Shown here: piece by piece, positions 32,129 to 44,127 of the stretch
How positions within the stretch are numbered: position 1 is the first letter of the stretch
Layout: the number at the start of each line of letters is the position of its first letter
Source: Areca catechu
Lineage: Eukaryota; Streptophyta; Magnoliopsida; Arecales; Arecaceae
Direction of reading: 5' to 3'
NCBI GenBank assembly: GCA_021397845.1
Contig: CM038038.1
Location: forward strand, 68,246,748 to 68,310,747
Length of the DNA: 64,000 nt
Notes under the pieces: generated by a model
Seen by the model: only the letters and a program-made list of their open reading frames with translations
Database searches by the model: none
Told to the model about the DNA's origin: nothing
Made by a program: the position numbers and the translations under genes

Positions 32129-32965
32129 ATGGAGTCCAATCTTGAAGCTCTCATAAAAGCCATGAGTGAATCGATGACCCAAATGAATACCCAATTAACC
32201 ATCCAAATAAACCAATTCAATACCCAATTAACCATCCAAATAAACCAATCCAATACCCAAACCCAAAACCAGCTTGCCCAATTGACCACTCAAATCAACC
32301 AAATAACCCAATCTAATACCCAAGCAACCCATAAGTTTGACCATTTGACCTATAGATCTGAGCTCATAACCTATGAACCCATAATCTATGAACCCATAAC
32401 CCTTAGTCAACCCACCTTTATTACCCTAGCCATTAGTCAACTTTTTCTTAGGCAAATCCCTCTTACCATCCCACTAGTTCACAAGGATGACCTTGAAGAG
32501 GAAGTGTATGAAGCTGATATGAGCTTAGTGGCTGAATATAAAGAAGAAGAGGAGTTACTCATAGAAGACCTAGAATTAGTTGACCTAGTAGGTATCCAGA
32601 CTGAGACCAACCCAGAGTTAGTTAACCCTAACCATACCCTGATGGAAGTCAACCCAAAATTAGTTGACCTTGACCACACCCAATCTGGACCAGTAGTGGA
32701 TGACCAGTTGGAGGAAGAGAACCCAGATACTACTATTAGAATTATACCTGAGGAGACTTTAGAAAGTCCAATTATAGAGCTTAGTCCTAAATTTCATGAA
32801 CCAGAAGACTTTATTACGAATTTGGCTTATCAGTACCCTCAGGATAAATCCCCTCCTGTAGTTTCCATTGAAGATCTCTTTTCTAAAATTAATGACCCAT
32901 TCTTCCATACTGTAGACTCTATAGATAAACCTCAACCCCATAAGGTCAACCTCATTAGTCTATGA
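32129..32965 (+). CDS. gag: Gag-like protein of E
   Basis: The intact 278-codon frame starts at an ATG (MESNLEALIKAMSESM). The start aligns with D's gag start. Residues 19-40 are two exact-period 11-residue repeats (NTQLTIQINQ(F/S)), followed by related Gln/Asn-rich units to about residue 70, probably a coiled coil. From about residue 120 the protein is acidic (EEEVYEADMSLVAEYKEEEELL). The capsid segment of D (LTFGGDLDLEDYLDWEKGM) and a zinc knuckle are both missing. This looks like the gag N-terminus joined to the acidic linker that normally lies between the nucleocapsid and protease, produced by internal deletion. Function of the derivative protein is unknown. Confidence 0.65.
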   Translation: MESNLEALIKAMSESMTQMNTQLTIQINQFNTQLTIQINQSNTQTQNQLAQLTTQINQITQSNTQATHKFDHLTYRSELITYEPIIYEPITLSQPTFITLAISQLFLRQIPLTIPLVHKDDLEEEVYEADMSLVAEYKEEEELLIEDLELVDLVGIQTETNPELVNPNHTLMEVNPKLVDLDHTQSGPVVDDQLEEENPDTTIRIIPEETLESPIIELSPKFHEPEDFITNLAYQYPQDKSPPVVSIEDLFSKINDPFFHTVDSIDKPQPHKVNLISL

Positions 32966-33344
32966 TTAATCCCTGACACTCCTTGTATCCTATTCTATCA
33001 AATCAATTCCAAACCCTTTTCTTACTTTCTACCCTATCAAGCTAATCCCGAACCTACTTCTTATTTTCTACCCTTTTTTGAAGCTTTTCATGTTTCTCTA
33101 ACCAATAGATTGTATTTTGTAGATTTTTTCATACTGCATTCATTCATTATGCATGTCATGTTTGCATTATACTTTTGGAAAACCCTTTGGTATCTATTAA
33201 GGATTCCTATTAAATTTTCATGTGCGTGCCAAACCAGAGCCAAACCTAGAGAGCCTATAGTCTGTTAGGTTTAGGTCCCAAGAGCCCAATCAGTCCACAA
33301 ATCTAATCCATCTGTCTACACTTACACTGACCTCTGCACAGCAT
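32966..33344 (+). other. Non-coding remnant between the two E frames
   Basis: About 380 nt, pyrimidine-rich, with repeated CTTATTTTCTACCC-like phrases. In an intact chromovirus, PR, RT, RNase H and most of INT would lie here. No catalytic motif is visible in three frames. Confidence 0.5.
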
Positions 33345-33962
33345 TTGCATCAGGAATTTAGTCAAAAGTTAAACATAAATAATAAACTATATAAAAACTT
33401 GGCTAATTCCCGAAAACAAGTTAAAGAATTTTCTACAGGGGATTATATGATGATCAGGCTTCGGCCTGAGTGGTTCCCTCTAGGGACCATAAAGAAATTG
33501 CATGCTCATGAAGCTGGACCGTTCAAAATAATGAAGAGAGTTGGATCCAATGATTATGTGCTCGAGTTGCCACCCAGATTAGGTATTAGTTCCACTTTCA
33601 GTACTTTAGACCTTGTGGAGTATCGAGAGCCAGCAGCGATATCTAGTGAGCACTTTGAGCCAATTCCTTCCCTTGAGAGTGAACCCACTCTAGAGAGTCC
33701 ACTTACAAATCGGCCTAATAGTGAGGAAAGGATTGAGCACATCCTGGACGACCAAGCCATCAGTACCCGGAACATAGGCTATCACCGGTATTTGGTCCGT
33801 TGGCAAGGTTGGTCGGAATCTAAGGACTCGTGGATTATCCGTGAGGATTTGCAGTGCTTCAACCCAGACCTTCTTGAGCTGGATGAGAGCCACATTGATC
33901 CTTACTCGACGGGATCGAGTTCCTATCATCCCAAGAGAATTGGTGTGGGCACCAGGATCTGA
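33345..33962 (+). pseudogene. pol: Integrase C-terminus and chromodomain of E
   Basis: The open frame has no ATG at its start (opens at TTG), as expected for the end of a polyprotein. Residues 25-75 are the integrase C-terminal GPY/F-like module (FSTGDYMMIRLRPEWFP, HEAGPFKIMKRVGSNDYVLELP). Residues about 100-190 hold an acidic spacer and a chromodomain (ERIEHILDDQ, YLVRWQGWSESKDSWI, REDLQCF) with the aromatic cage residues Tyr and Trp apparent. The frame reads into the 3' LTR before TGA at 33960. Chromodomains bind methylated histone tails and bias insertion to heterochromatin. D keeps a decayed homologue at 56487-56829. Confidence 0.85.
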
Positions 33963-35445
33963 CATAGATTACTGGGCCTAATCTGGTTTACTTAGCTATG
34001 TGTCAAAGTTTTGTAATCAAGTAAGATTGAGTCCTGTAATAAGTTGGGGCTAGTTGATTTGTCTCAACCCTAGTCCAGTCATTGAGTCCTATACTTGTGT
34101 ATTAGTCCAATACCAGTCCAATTTTGTATAAGAGAAGAGGTTACACAGTTTTGAGTTCCACCAGGCCTCATCCAGGAGCCAGAGGTCTTCACATCAGCTT
34201 ATTGGGCCTTGTTTGCCACCCTAGAGTCCAAGATTCCTTCCAGATACCCTAGATGCCTTCTAGATGCCTTGATACCCTCCAGATGCCAAAGAATATTTCC
34301 AGATCAGGGTACCTCATGATTCCAGGAATATGCCACATCCCAGGCCAAGAGATTCCAAGCCTAGGAGTCAAGCCCATGAGCCCTAGAATCAAGATTCCAA
34401 GGAATATGCTAATACTAGGGTGCCCTAGCTTTTAGGGCCCAGAAGCCCATGCGCCAACCAATGGATGACGCCCCTTGCTGCCCTAAAGCCAAGCCCAACT
34501 CTATTTTAGGCATCCAAGCCCAAGGTGCCTTTGACCAAGTCCAAGGAAGGGAGAAATTCAATTCAAACAAGGAGATCTAGTTTTATTTTTACTCAAATTG
34601 TATTCTCCTAATTTTAAGCAAACTTGTAATCCCTCTCCTACTCAACTTTGTAATCCTATTCTAACTAGGAGAGGACTTGGGAAATATCTATAAATACCCC
34701 ACCCCTCCTCCTCTTGTAAGCATCTTTTATTCATGAATCAAAATCCTGCTAAAATTTTATGTTAAGTTGTGTTCTTGTATTCTTGTGTTGAGGTGTGTGA
34801 GTTTTGTTTGTGAGCCCTAATTCATCCAAGCTCTAGCCATCTCAAAGCACTCTCATCCAAACCCTAACATGCCAAGGAGAAGAATCCCTAAGCCGTCCAT
34901 CAGCAAGTGGCCATCTTCCCCCTCCAACTGCCAGCTTCTGAAATCCTAATTCCCTCTTTCCCAAACCCTAGTTTGCTTCTTTTGCTTTCTAACTTGTTTA
35001 CTTGCTGACCTCTGATGCTTGCAGGATTCCCGTGGTGTTTTCCCTCCAAGGAGGAGGCCCTCTTTGCCTCCAGGACTGATCCCAGATAGCTGCCCGAATC
35101 GGAAAACTGAAAGCTTGTCTTCCAGGTGACAATCCCGAGTACTGTGCGACCCCGGTTTCGAACAAATCTTCAAATCGGTACTTGGTAAAATTTCTCCCTC
35201 CTAATTTCTGATTTGTTGAAGGTATGCTATCCTAACTGGGGGTTTCTTAATCTCCAAGATCCTTTTTTTTATTATTTTGGCATGAGTTCATATGCGGGTA
35301 TGATGTTTTCTTTCATTACATACTTGCCTGCTGATTCTTTACTTGATTTCGGGTTTCTAGCTTACAAATTAAAATTCTAAAAATTATAAAAAAATTAGTT
35401 TCAGTATTTCTATAATCATGGTAGTCTTAGGTTCGTCCTGTATCA
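33941..35445 (+). mobile_element. 3' LTR of E
   Basis: The LTR is 1505 bp, from TGGTGTGGGCACC to CCTGTATCA, collinear with 29466-30975 throughout. The TATA box is kept at 34689-34696. The short purine run CCAAGAGAAT just before it may be the PPT. It is followed by the GTTTA duplication copy. Confidence 0.9.
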
Positions 35446-35450
35446 GTTTA
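35446..35450 (+). other. Target-site duplication of E, right copy (GTTTA)
   Basis: Exact match to 29461-29465. Confidence 0.9.
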
Positions 35451-35542
35451 GCCATATGGTAGAGAAGCAAGCATTTTTTCATCTTTAATTTTGATTTAGC
35501 AAAAGTTGAATTCCTTAAACAAGGGGATCTTTGATTCACATC

Positions 35543-35817
35543 GATCACTAAACTTAATGTGGATCACCTTGGTTACTACAGATATTCAAAAGGATTACCA
35601 GACTTGATATGGATCATGTTAGCTACTACAAATATTCAAAAGTATCACTAGACTTGATGTAGATTATTGCAACTACTAAGAATATCCAAAGAAATCACCA
35701 AATCTAATATGGGTTGTTTTGGCCATTATGAGTAGGACCTGATGTGAATCACTTTGACTACTATGAGTATTCAAAAGGATCACCAGATTCGATTGGATTA
35801 CTTTGATTATTGAGTAT
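35543..35817. repeat. 50-bp tandem repeat, about five units
   Basis: Units of the form (G/T)AT(C/T)AC(T/C)A(A/G)ACTTGAT(G/A)TGGAT...ACTAC(A/T)A(A/G)TATTCAAAAG begin at 35543, 35593, 35643 and 35693, exactly 50 bp apart. Partial units follow to about 35810. The B LTR starts right after. The 90 nt before the array (35451-35542) are unassigned. Confidence 0.8.
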
Positions 35818-36862
35818 TGTTGACCCTAGAAATGATTTTGATGATTATAAAATATTGGAGCATGAATAGTATACTAACATTTTCAAATAATTAAGAATAT
35901 TTTTATGAGAGCTTTTCAATGACTAATCATCAATGAAAATCTTTTTGAATCATTGAAATAGTTTGTGAGCTATTAGAATGATGAGTAAGCCTTCAAGGAT
36001 TTTTGTAAATCTCTATGTATCATTGTGGATTATTTTAAGTATTTAAGAGAGTCTTTGTATTATAAGAAGAAAAGTAAGTTTAATTTTTATCTCTAGAAGT
36101 GTTTAAAATGGTTGGGAGTTCATTAAAAGTTTATAAAATATATTGAGAGGTCATTTATACTTAAATGTAAAGAGTTATTAGAATACTAACTTGGACTAAA
36201 AGAGCTGACTTCCAAGGAAGAGTCAACTTTGGCACGGCACACTGAAATGGCATGGTACAATAATTTGGCATGACATGCAAAGGAGCTAACTCCTGGAATT
36301 TGAGCTGACTCTCATATGGATAGAAGGCTGAACTTTTTTAACACATGAAAATAAGCCTTCTTTTATAAATGAGCCTTCTCTCTCATAAATATAGAGAACC
36401 TAATTTTTGGATACAGTGCAGAGGACCGACTCATAGGTTTTGAGCCACCTCTCTCAAGAGAATAAAGAGCATGTTCTTTAAAAATCTTATAGATGAGCTA
36501 ACTCATATTCTGTCGGATAGAATAGTAATAGCTAGTTTCAGAACTTCTAGATTTTATTTTTCCAAGAGGCTATTTTCTGACCTCCAATGATTAGAAATGG
36601 CTAGAAATGATTCAAAACTAATTAAAAAATACTTAGAGAAGTATAAAAGAGAGTATTAAAGTCAACATCAAGAAAATTCCTTGTCGATCATTGAAATCAA
36701 TTAAGATATGCTAGTATTATCACCTGAAAACTCAAGAGGCTCTTAATATCTTCCTAACTACTCTTTTGATGTATTAAGTAAGCAACTCAAAAAGCTCTAA
36801 AGATCAATCATCAAAGACTTGAAGGTTTTATAAGAGAAGCTTCATTGATAACCTTCCACTCT
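35818..36862 (+). mobile_element. LTR of Sirevirus-type element B, 3' part deleted
   Basis: It starts TGTTGACCCTAG and continues TGATTTTGATGAT(T)ATAAAATATTGGAGCATG as in the A LTR. GAGCTGACTC-like motifs fill 36200-36500. Near 36840-36862 the match to the A LTR (AAGCTTCATT) breaks off mid-LTR, and sequence homologous to the end of gag follows, so the last part of the LTR, PBS and most of gag are deleted. Confidence 0.7.
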
Positions 36863-39786
36863 GTTGAAAGCCAAAGGAAAACTTATAACAAAGCTAGAAT
36901 CGGATACAACTCAACCTTCAAAAATAGATTTTTTGCAAATCAATTTTTAGCACCTAGCATTTTTCAAAGATCAAACATTGTTTGCTATTGTTATAAAAGA
37001 ATTGGGCATAAAGCTTATGAATGTAGTTTAAGAAGGAAGAATGAAAATAAAGTTAAGAAAGTTTGGATTCCCAAAAGAACCATAGCGACTAATCCCAAAG
37101 GATCCAAGAAAGCTTGAGTATTTAAAAAGGTTACTTGATTTGTTTTGTAGGAGTATCTTATAGTCTAAGAAACTAAAAAAAATGGTATTTGGATAGTGGC
37201 TATTTAAGACAAATAATAGGTGATGAAGAATAATTCTTCATCATGGAAATGAAGGTGGTATTGTAACATTTCGTGATAATGGCAAAGAAAGAATCATTAG
37301 TATCGAAAAAATTAAAATCATCCCTTCTACTTATATCAAATATGTATTGCTAATAGATAACTTGAAACATAATCTCTTGAGTATTAGTTAATTATGTGAC
37401 AAAGACTTCAAAGTTATATTTGAATCTTTAATATGTATAGTTACTAGTTCATTTGATACAAGCATTAAGTTTGTTGGATATAGACTTAGAAATATATACA
37501 TAATAGATTTAAATGATCTAGTCATGAAGAGTAATACAAATCTAGTGGCCATGAATGTTAGGATTAAAGAACTAGATGGCTTTGGCATAGAAGACTTGAA
37601 CATGCTAGCATATATATTTTATCCAAATTAATTTCTAAAGATTTAATTAAGATTTACCAAAATTAAATTTTAAAAATGATCATGTATGTGATGCTTGTCA
37701 ATTCGATAAACAAACTAGGAAGAATTTTAAATTTAAAAATATTGTTTCAACATTTAAACCACTTGAACTACTTTACATATACTTATTTGGATCAATTAGG
37801 ATTACAAGCCTAGATGAAAAGAAATATGGACTTATGATAATAGATGACTTCTTAAGACTCACTTGGATACTATTTTTAGCATATAAAGATGAGACTTTTA
37901 ATATTTTTAAAAAGTTTTATAAAAAAATTTAAAATTAAAAAATCTTTTATAGTTTCAATTAGAAATGATCCTGGTACAAAATTTGAAAACCAAAATTCCG
38001 AAAATTTTTGTAATGAACATAGCATTGATCACAACTTTTATGTTCTAAGAATACCACAACAAAATGGTATTATGTAGAGAAAGAATTAAACCTTGAAAGA
38101 GATGACCTTAACAATGTTATGAAAAGCAATATTCTAAAATACTTTTGGACTAAAATTGTAAACACTACTTGTTACATTCTAAACCATGTTCTAATTAGAC
38201 CTATTTTTAAGAAAATTTCCTGTGAGCTTTGAAATGACAGAAAGCCTAATATAAGTTATTTTTATGTATTTGGTTACAAATATTTTATCTTAAATAATGA
38301 AAAAGATAACTTAGAAAAATTAAATGCAAAATTAGATGAAGGTATCTTTCTTGGATATTTAACTACTAGTAAAGCATATAGAGTTTTTAATAAAAAATCT
38401 TTAACTATAGAAAATTCTATATATATTATATTTGATGAATCTAATCCCTCGTATTCTAGAAAAGAAGAGTATATTGATGATGATGCAGGTATAATCAATA
38501 AAGATAGGAAGGAATTGAGCTTGAAAGATAAACTAAACAAGAAAGAGAAGGAAGAAATATGATGAGTTGCCTAAAAAATGGAGATATAAATATTACCATC
38601 CTAAAGACTTGATTATAGGGGATCCCTCATAAGGTATTAGAACTAGATCTTTATTTAAAGATACCATTAATTATCTTGCATTTATTTTCAAATTGAACTC
38701 GATTGCATAAAGAAAGCTGAAATAGATCCTAATTAGATGATAGCTATGCGAGGGGAGTTAAACGAATTTGAAAGAAATAATGTATGGATTTTAGTTAGTA
38801 GACCTAAAGAACATCCTATCACACATACTAAATGGATATTTAGGAATAAGTTGGATGGAAAAGGAAATGTAGTTAGAAATAAAACTAGAATAGTGACCAA
38901 AAGATATAATTAGGAAGGAAAAATAGATTTTGATGAAACATATACACATATAACAAGACTAAATGCCAAAAGACTTATGCTTGTATTTGCTTGTTATATG
39001 ATTTTAAATTATTCAAATAGATATAAAAAGTATATTTTTAAATGGATATATTACTAAAGAAATTTTGTAGAGAAATCCCTAGATTTGAAAGTCATATCTT
39101 TTCTAATCATATTTTTAAATTAAATAAATATTATATAGTTTAGAAAAGTACCTAGAGCTTGGTATTAAGTAAATTTTTACTTGAGAATAATTTTGCTAGA
39201 AGAAGTGTAGATACAACCCTTTTCTTAAAAAGAAAATATAATAATATACTAGTTGTACAAATTTATGTGGATGAAATCATTTTTGGTGCAACTAATGAAG
39301 ATTTTTGTCAAGAATTTGCTAAGCTTATATAGGATAAATTTAAAATGAGCATGATACATGAGCTGACATTTTTCCTTGGACTTCAAATTAAATAAACAAA
39401 GAAAGGAATCTTCATCAACCAACCAAATATATCAAAAAGCTATTAAAGAAGTTTGAGATAGAATTTACAAAAAAAAATAGCACACTAATATGCCCAACCC
39501 GTAGGCTTAACGAAGATAAAGAAGGAAATAGCACTAATCAAAAGCCAAATTGAGGTATGATTGGATCTTTGCTATATTTGACTAATAGTAGGCCTAACAT
39601 TTTGTTTAGTGTATGTATTTGTACTAGATTTCAATCTAATCCAAAAGAATCATATATATCTGTCATGAAAAGAATCATAAGATACTTAAAACGAACATCT
39701 AATCTATGATTATGGTATTCAAAACACTCATCAATAGACTTAATTGGTTACTCTAATGCTGATTATGGTAGATATAAAATTGATAG
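36863..39786 (+). pseudogene. pol: gag end and pol remnant of element B
   Basis: It is a heavily decayed Sirevirus pol. Visible in order are a zinc-knuckle-like CYCYKRIGHKAYEC (36988-37030) and KVWIPKRTIATNPKGSKKA; protease WYLDSG (37183-37200); integrase fragments HVCDACQ and LLYIYLFGS (catalytic Asp is Tyr), RNDPGTKFEN (second Asp present); FVFGYKYFIL-like INT end; RT fragments NNVWILVS and KWIFRNKLDGKGNVVRNKTR; RNase H opening YSNADYGRYKID. Stops are frequent. It closely parallels A in sequence. It ends at 39786 where C is inserted; the rest of RNase H should resume after C, outside the window. Confidence 0.8.
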
Positions 39787-41400
39787 TGTTAGCTTTAGCC
39801 CTTGATTTTGATGAATAACAAAATGTTGAGTATATTTTTTGTACTAATGTTTCAATTGGAGTTGTAAATTCTAGATCACAGGTACATCAAATTCTCTACA
39901 CAAAAGCATCAAAGTTATTGACATTAATGCAAGATGAATTTCAAAGTTTTAAAAGTTTTCTCATCTTGAAAAGTCATGAAACCGATCACTTTGAACATTA
40001 TGAAAAAGAAACTAAAAATTTATTGGACAAATTTTAGAGTTTCGAAGCTTGGCACAACATTTTAGAATTGGCACAAACCAAGTGTCAACTCATGTAGTCT
40101 CAAGTATCAACACTAAAGAAGAACTGGCACGTAGAAACTCAGCTGGCATGTCAAGTGTCGATCCAAGTATCAATCTAAGTGTCAACTCACAGGTCGACTC
40201 ACAGAACGACTCAAGGCCACAGAAATGGACAGAATATGGCTTTTGGTGTTCATTGAAGTGTTGACCCAAGTGTCAACTCAAGTATCGATTCACAAGTTCA
40301 AGTATCGACTCATAGATCAACTCATGACCTGAGACAAAAAAGCTACAGAATAGTATTACTCCTGGATCTTTTTGTCAAGTGCTGACTTAAGTGTCGACTC
40401 AAGGTCGACTCATAAATTCAAGTGTCGACTCATAGCCTGAGACCAGAAATAAAGCAGAATCATGTTTTTCAAAAAATTACACCTAGTGTCGATCCAAGTG
40501 TCGACCATGAAGACTCAAGTATCGATCCAAGTATCGACTCATAGGTCGACTCACAGGTTCTGACAACAGTAATGACTATATTTTCAGAAGTTTAGAATTG
40601 GCTTAAACAGTCTAAAACAGCTAGATTCTCCACTCCAATAGTCACAAATAAGCTTTTGAAGATTTTTGGAATATTAATCACTCACTATACTTAGTGAAAA
40701 CATAACAAAAAAAGAGGAGACATAAGAGACAAATCTTATCTTTTGAGAAAGCTAATAAAAAGATAAAAGTAAGTCATAAAGAAGATTCTACTTGAAAAAG
40801 CCTTCATTCTTGCTGTTGTACCTTCAAATCAATATCCAATTTGTTCATTGAAAGCTTCCAAGAAGAAGACAACTCAAGCATTCAAGAAGAGCTTCATCGA
40901 CTTTATTTCTGCTCTTTTGAGAGTTTTATTCTTGTGCTTTAATCTATATCTTTGATTTTTTTTGTTGTAACTAGTTTCAAGGCTATTGAAACTAGGGTTA
41001 AGCCCTTTCAAGTCATGAATTGGAATTCAAGCCTAGGGTTGGCTTGAGGGAAAGGTTGTTAGTAAGCCTAAGTGACAAAACTAATAAGGGATTTTAACTT
41101 GTGAGCCCAGAAAATTAGTTGACTATATCTTGGTGATTATAGTGAAAATTTTCAAGGGATAGCTTGGGGAGTAGATGTAGGTGCTTGGTGTGCACCGAAC
41201 CATTATAAACTTCTTGTATTTATGTGTATGCTTTATCTTCTCATTACTTTATCTTGCATTGCTGCTTTTTCTTTAAAAGCACATCATCTAGATTATATTC
41301 AGTACATTCACTTTGTTATACAAACACATTAGTTTAGCACATCTATTTAAATCTTAAAAATCAAATTCACCCCTCTCTTGGGTTGCTACACTAGACAACA
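39787..41400 (+). mobile_element. 5' LTR of C
   Basis: The LTR is 1614 bp, from TGTTAGCTTTAGCCC to CACTAGACAACA. It is homologous to the S LTRs. The motif region (40078-40560) has about twenty AAGT(G/A)TC(G/A)A(C/T) units, many written as pairs (AAGTGTCGATCCAAGTATCGAC), a variant arrangement not seen in S. The frame at 40049-40264 only translates these repeats. Confidence 0.88.
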
Positions 41401-41402
41401 AG

Positions 41403-41414
41403 TGGTATCAGATC
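41403..41414 (+). other. Primer-binding site of C
   Basis: TGGTATCAGATC follows the LTR after two bases; the PBS core is present with one change at position 11. Confidence 0.8.
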
Positions 41415-41459
41415 TTGGTACTCAGTGTGTAGGTCTAACAATCTTGAGTCAAAGATCTA

Positions 41460-41513
41460 ATGGCAATCCAAATTGGTGTTGGTATTGTTGAGGGTCAAGC
41501 CTCAAACCGTCCC
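41460..41513 (+). pseudogene. gag: gag start of C, cut by element D
   Basis: The ATG at 41460 encodes MAIQIGVGIVEGQASNRP, the same start as A and S. After 18 codons element D begins. The next codons are found at 58364. Confidence 0.85.
41509..41513 (+). other. Target-site duplication of D, left copy (GTCCC)
   Basis: GTCCC precedes D's LTR and recurs at 58359-58363 directly after the second LTR. Confidence 0.92.
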
Positions 41514-43010
41514 TGATGGAGACATCAGATCAGACAAAGATTTCAAGCTTCATGAAGATCTTTGAGTCATGTGTTGGGAAGTCAGTCAAATTTTTTTTCA
41601 ATGAGTACATTGAGTCATGTAGACATTGAGTCCTGTATTAAAGTGAGTTAATTGGATTCACTAAGTCCATTGAGTCCTGTTTAGTCAGTTGAGTTGAGTC
41701 CCTTTGTGTTCCAGTCCAGTCAGTTGATTTTATTTGAGTATGTAATTTTGGCTTCATTCAAATTAAGTCAAGGAGGGAGTCACCAGACCAGGAGAGTCAC
41801 TAGGCCTCAGTCCAAGCCCACAAGACCAAGGAGCGTTGGCACCCCAGGCCTCCATGCATTTGGTGCCCCAAGACCAAGGAGCTTTGGCACCCCAGGCCTT
41901 CATGCATAGGTGCCCCAGTCCAAGCCTCCCCAACCTTGGCACCCTAGTCCAAGGTCCATAGCAGTTGGCGCCCCTCCCAGGCCTATTCATGGTTGGCGCC
42001 CCTCCTAGCCCAGCATGGAGTCAAGTAGCCCTAGCCCAAGAAAGTTTTCTTGGCCCTCAAGCTTTGTAATTTCTTGGCCCTCAAGTTTTGTAATCCCAGT
42101 CTTTTAGGAAGTCCAAGGACCTGGATGAATCTATAAATACCCACCCCCTTCCCCTTGTAAGAAATAACTTTTGATGAATAATATTTGAGTATTTTATTTT
42201 CTAATTGCCTTTGTTCTTTGTGAACATCGACCTCTGCGAGAGAGTGGGTGTGAGGCCTAACTATCTTTCAAACCCCAGCATCTTTCCAAAACCCTAGCCA
42301 CACCCTTCTCTCCTTCAAGCAAGCCTTGTCCACCCCATCATCCTCCTTCACCAAGGCCGTCCCCTCCCCTCTTTAAGTCCAGGATGCCAGCCCTTGAACA
42401 TCAAACTGCCAGGCCACCATCATCAACTCCACAGCAGCCCTCCAAGGATCCAGGCGTCCACCATCAAGCAAGCCGCCAATCAGCCCCAGCACCCCCTCCT
42501 GCCTTCTCTCCACTTCCTGCTTCCTATTTTCTATTTTTCCCTTCTTCGACATCTCTAACCTCTGGCATTTACAGAATCCCTTCAGTGCCACGACTCTTGG
42601 ATGAAGTCTTCCTTGCCTTCGAAACCAGCTGATAAAAAGCTGGCAGATCCGCGGGAAAGCGACTTTGTCATCCAGGCACCGATCTGAGTGCTGTGATCCC
42701 TTCTGCGATATCAAGGAACTCATTGCTAGGTATTTAAACCCCTTCCGTTCTTTCTTAGTCTGAATTATTGAATATTAAAGCATGCCCTATAGGTGTTTTT
42801 TAACCCTAGGATCCTTTTCTTTGTTTCTTCAATGGTTCTTAATATGCTGGTAGAATTTTAGATGTTACATGAAAATCCTAACCTACTTTTGTCAATTTTC
42901 AGGAGTAAACCATAAAAAAATTCTGAAATAATTGCTCTCTTTAATATGATTTTTTTTATGCTAACCCCTAGAATGTCATCCCTTATCAGTCTAGAGTTTG
43001 TCTCTCATCA
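41514..43010 (+). mobile_element. 5' LTR of D
   Basis: The LTR is 1497 bp. It contains GAGTCCTGT-like repeats near 41640-41700, a 48-bp tandem duplication (units at 41824 and 41872, with CCAAGGAGC and GGCACCCCAGGCCT), and a TATA box (TATAAATA, 42132-42139). Frames at 41694-41909 and 42373-42723 lie inside the LTR and are not genes. Confidence 0.9.
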
Positions 43011-43014
43011 ATTT

Positions 43015-43026
43015 TGGTATCAGAGC
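43015..43026 (+). other. Primer-binding site of D
   Basis: TGGTATCAGAGC, four bases after the LTR; exact initiator-Met PBS. Confidence 0.9.
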
Positions 43027-44127
43027 TTAGGATAGGGCATGTTTATGAAAAAACACAAAATAAAAAAAATTTTGCATACCCAATCTAAACATAGGGTTAT
43101 TTTCCCATCAAAACTAACTGTCTTTCACCATTCTTTGCATCAATCATCCACCTAATTAGTCCTTTAATTTCTATAATTTTTCTGTATTTTTTCTGATATG
43201 AAAACATGGTAAATTCTGCATGAGAAAGAAGCCCTAACACAAAAACCTACTTGCTGAAATCTGCACACTAGTCAAAATCTAGGGCTAATTTTTCATTAAT
43301 CCCTTGCTATTTTTTTCTGATTTTTGCATCCGTTGATCCTTGATTAGTCCTCTATTTTTCTGTAATCTTAGTACAATTTTTTAGATATGAAAACAAACAA
43401 ACAAAAAATAGTAAAAGAAAAACCTAACAAAACAAAATTGATTGCTGAAATTCTACATGCTTAGATTAGGGGTGAAATTAATTTACAATCAAACCCCCCC
43501 AAACCCAAGCCTCTTTTCTTGCACTTAAATAACTGAAATTAAATTCGCCATCTGCATAAAACACACCAAAAAAAAAAATATTTTATGTAGTTTTTTTTTC
43601 TGATTTCTAGTCTCATCTTGCATTAGGGTTGCATTGTGTGCATCATCTTTGAAATCAACTTAAGGGCACTTTTACTATAGCAGATGAGGGAAGGATTTGA
43701 TCACCTTTTCTTAGCTCAAAACAACCAACCTGCATTCGATCCCAAGCCTAATTAAAATTGAGTAGAAACCTAATACAGCTTAGGGACACCAACAGGTCAG
43801 GTTCAAGTCTTGTGAGAAAACTAGTGTACTCAATCCTCCAATTATTACTTGAAGCTGGTGTCTAAGGCTAGAGGTCCAGTGGAAAATGTTCTAAGTAGAC
43901 TGGTGGTTATTTAATTATGACCTTGCGACAAGCAGGGGGAGCCTCTCACCACCCCATCTCTTACCTAGCCAGTGGAATGATTAATTATTGAGTTGGGTGT
44001 AAGTTAAGTTGACTCACTCTACTTGGGCTTTAGGTCTAGGAGACCTTAGAATGATATGTGTGCTTGTTGCATGACCCCTAGATTAGGAACCCAATCCTAG
44101 CAGCCCTAACCCCAACCCAATCTGACC
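43027..44127 (+). other. Leader of D
   Basis: About 1.1 kb, AT-rich, with A and T homopolymer runs and no coding frame. It is collinear in part with E's leader (GACACCAACAGGTC, CTAAGGCTAG, GAGTTGGGTGTAAGTT). Confidence 0.6.

Larger units (their letters stand above)
29466..35445 (+). mobile_element. Element E: deletion-derivative Ty3/gypsy chromovirus
   Basis: The element is 5980 bp with two LTRs of about 1.5 kb, an initiator-Met PBS and an exact GTTTA duplication. The interior of about 3 kb codes only for a gag-like protein and an integrase C-terminus with chromodomain. No protease, RT, RNase H or integrase core motif is seen in any frame between 30976 and 33940. It therefore depends on enzymes from relatives, if it moved in this form at all. 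The chromodomain places the family among plant chromoviruses; I do not assign the clade. Confidence 0.88.

Noticed and set aside
42373..42723. 116-codon minus-strand frame
   Set aside because: It lies fully within D's 5' LTR, opposite to the element's strand, with no motif.
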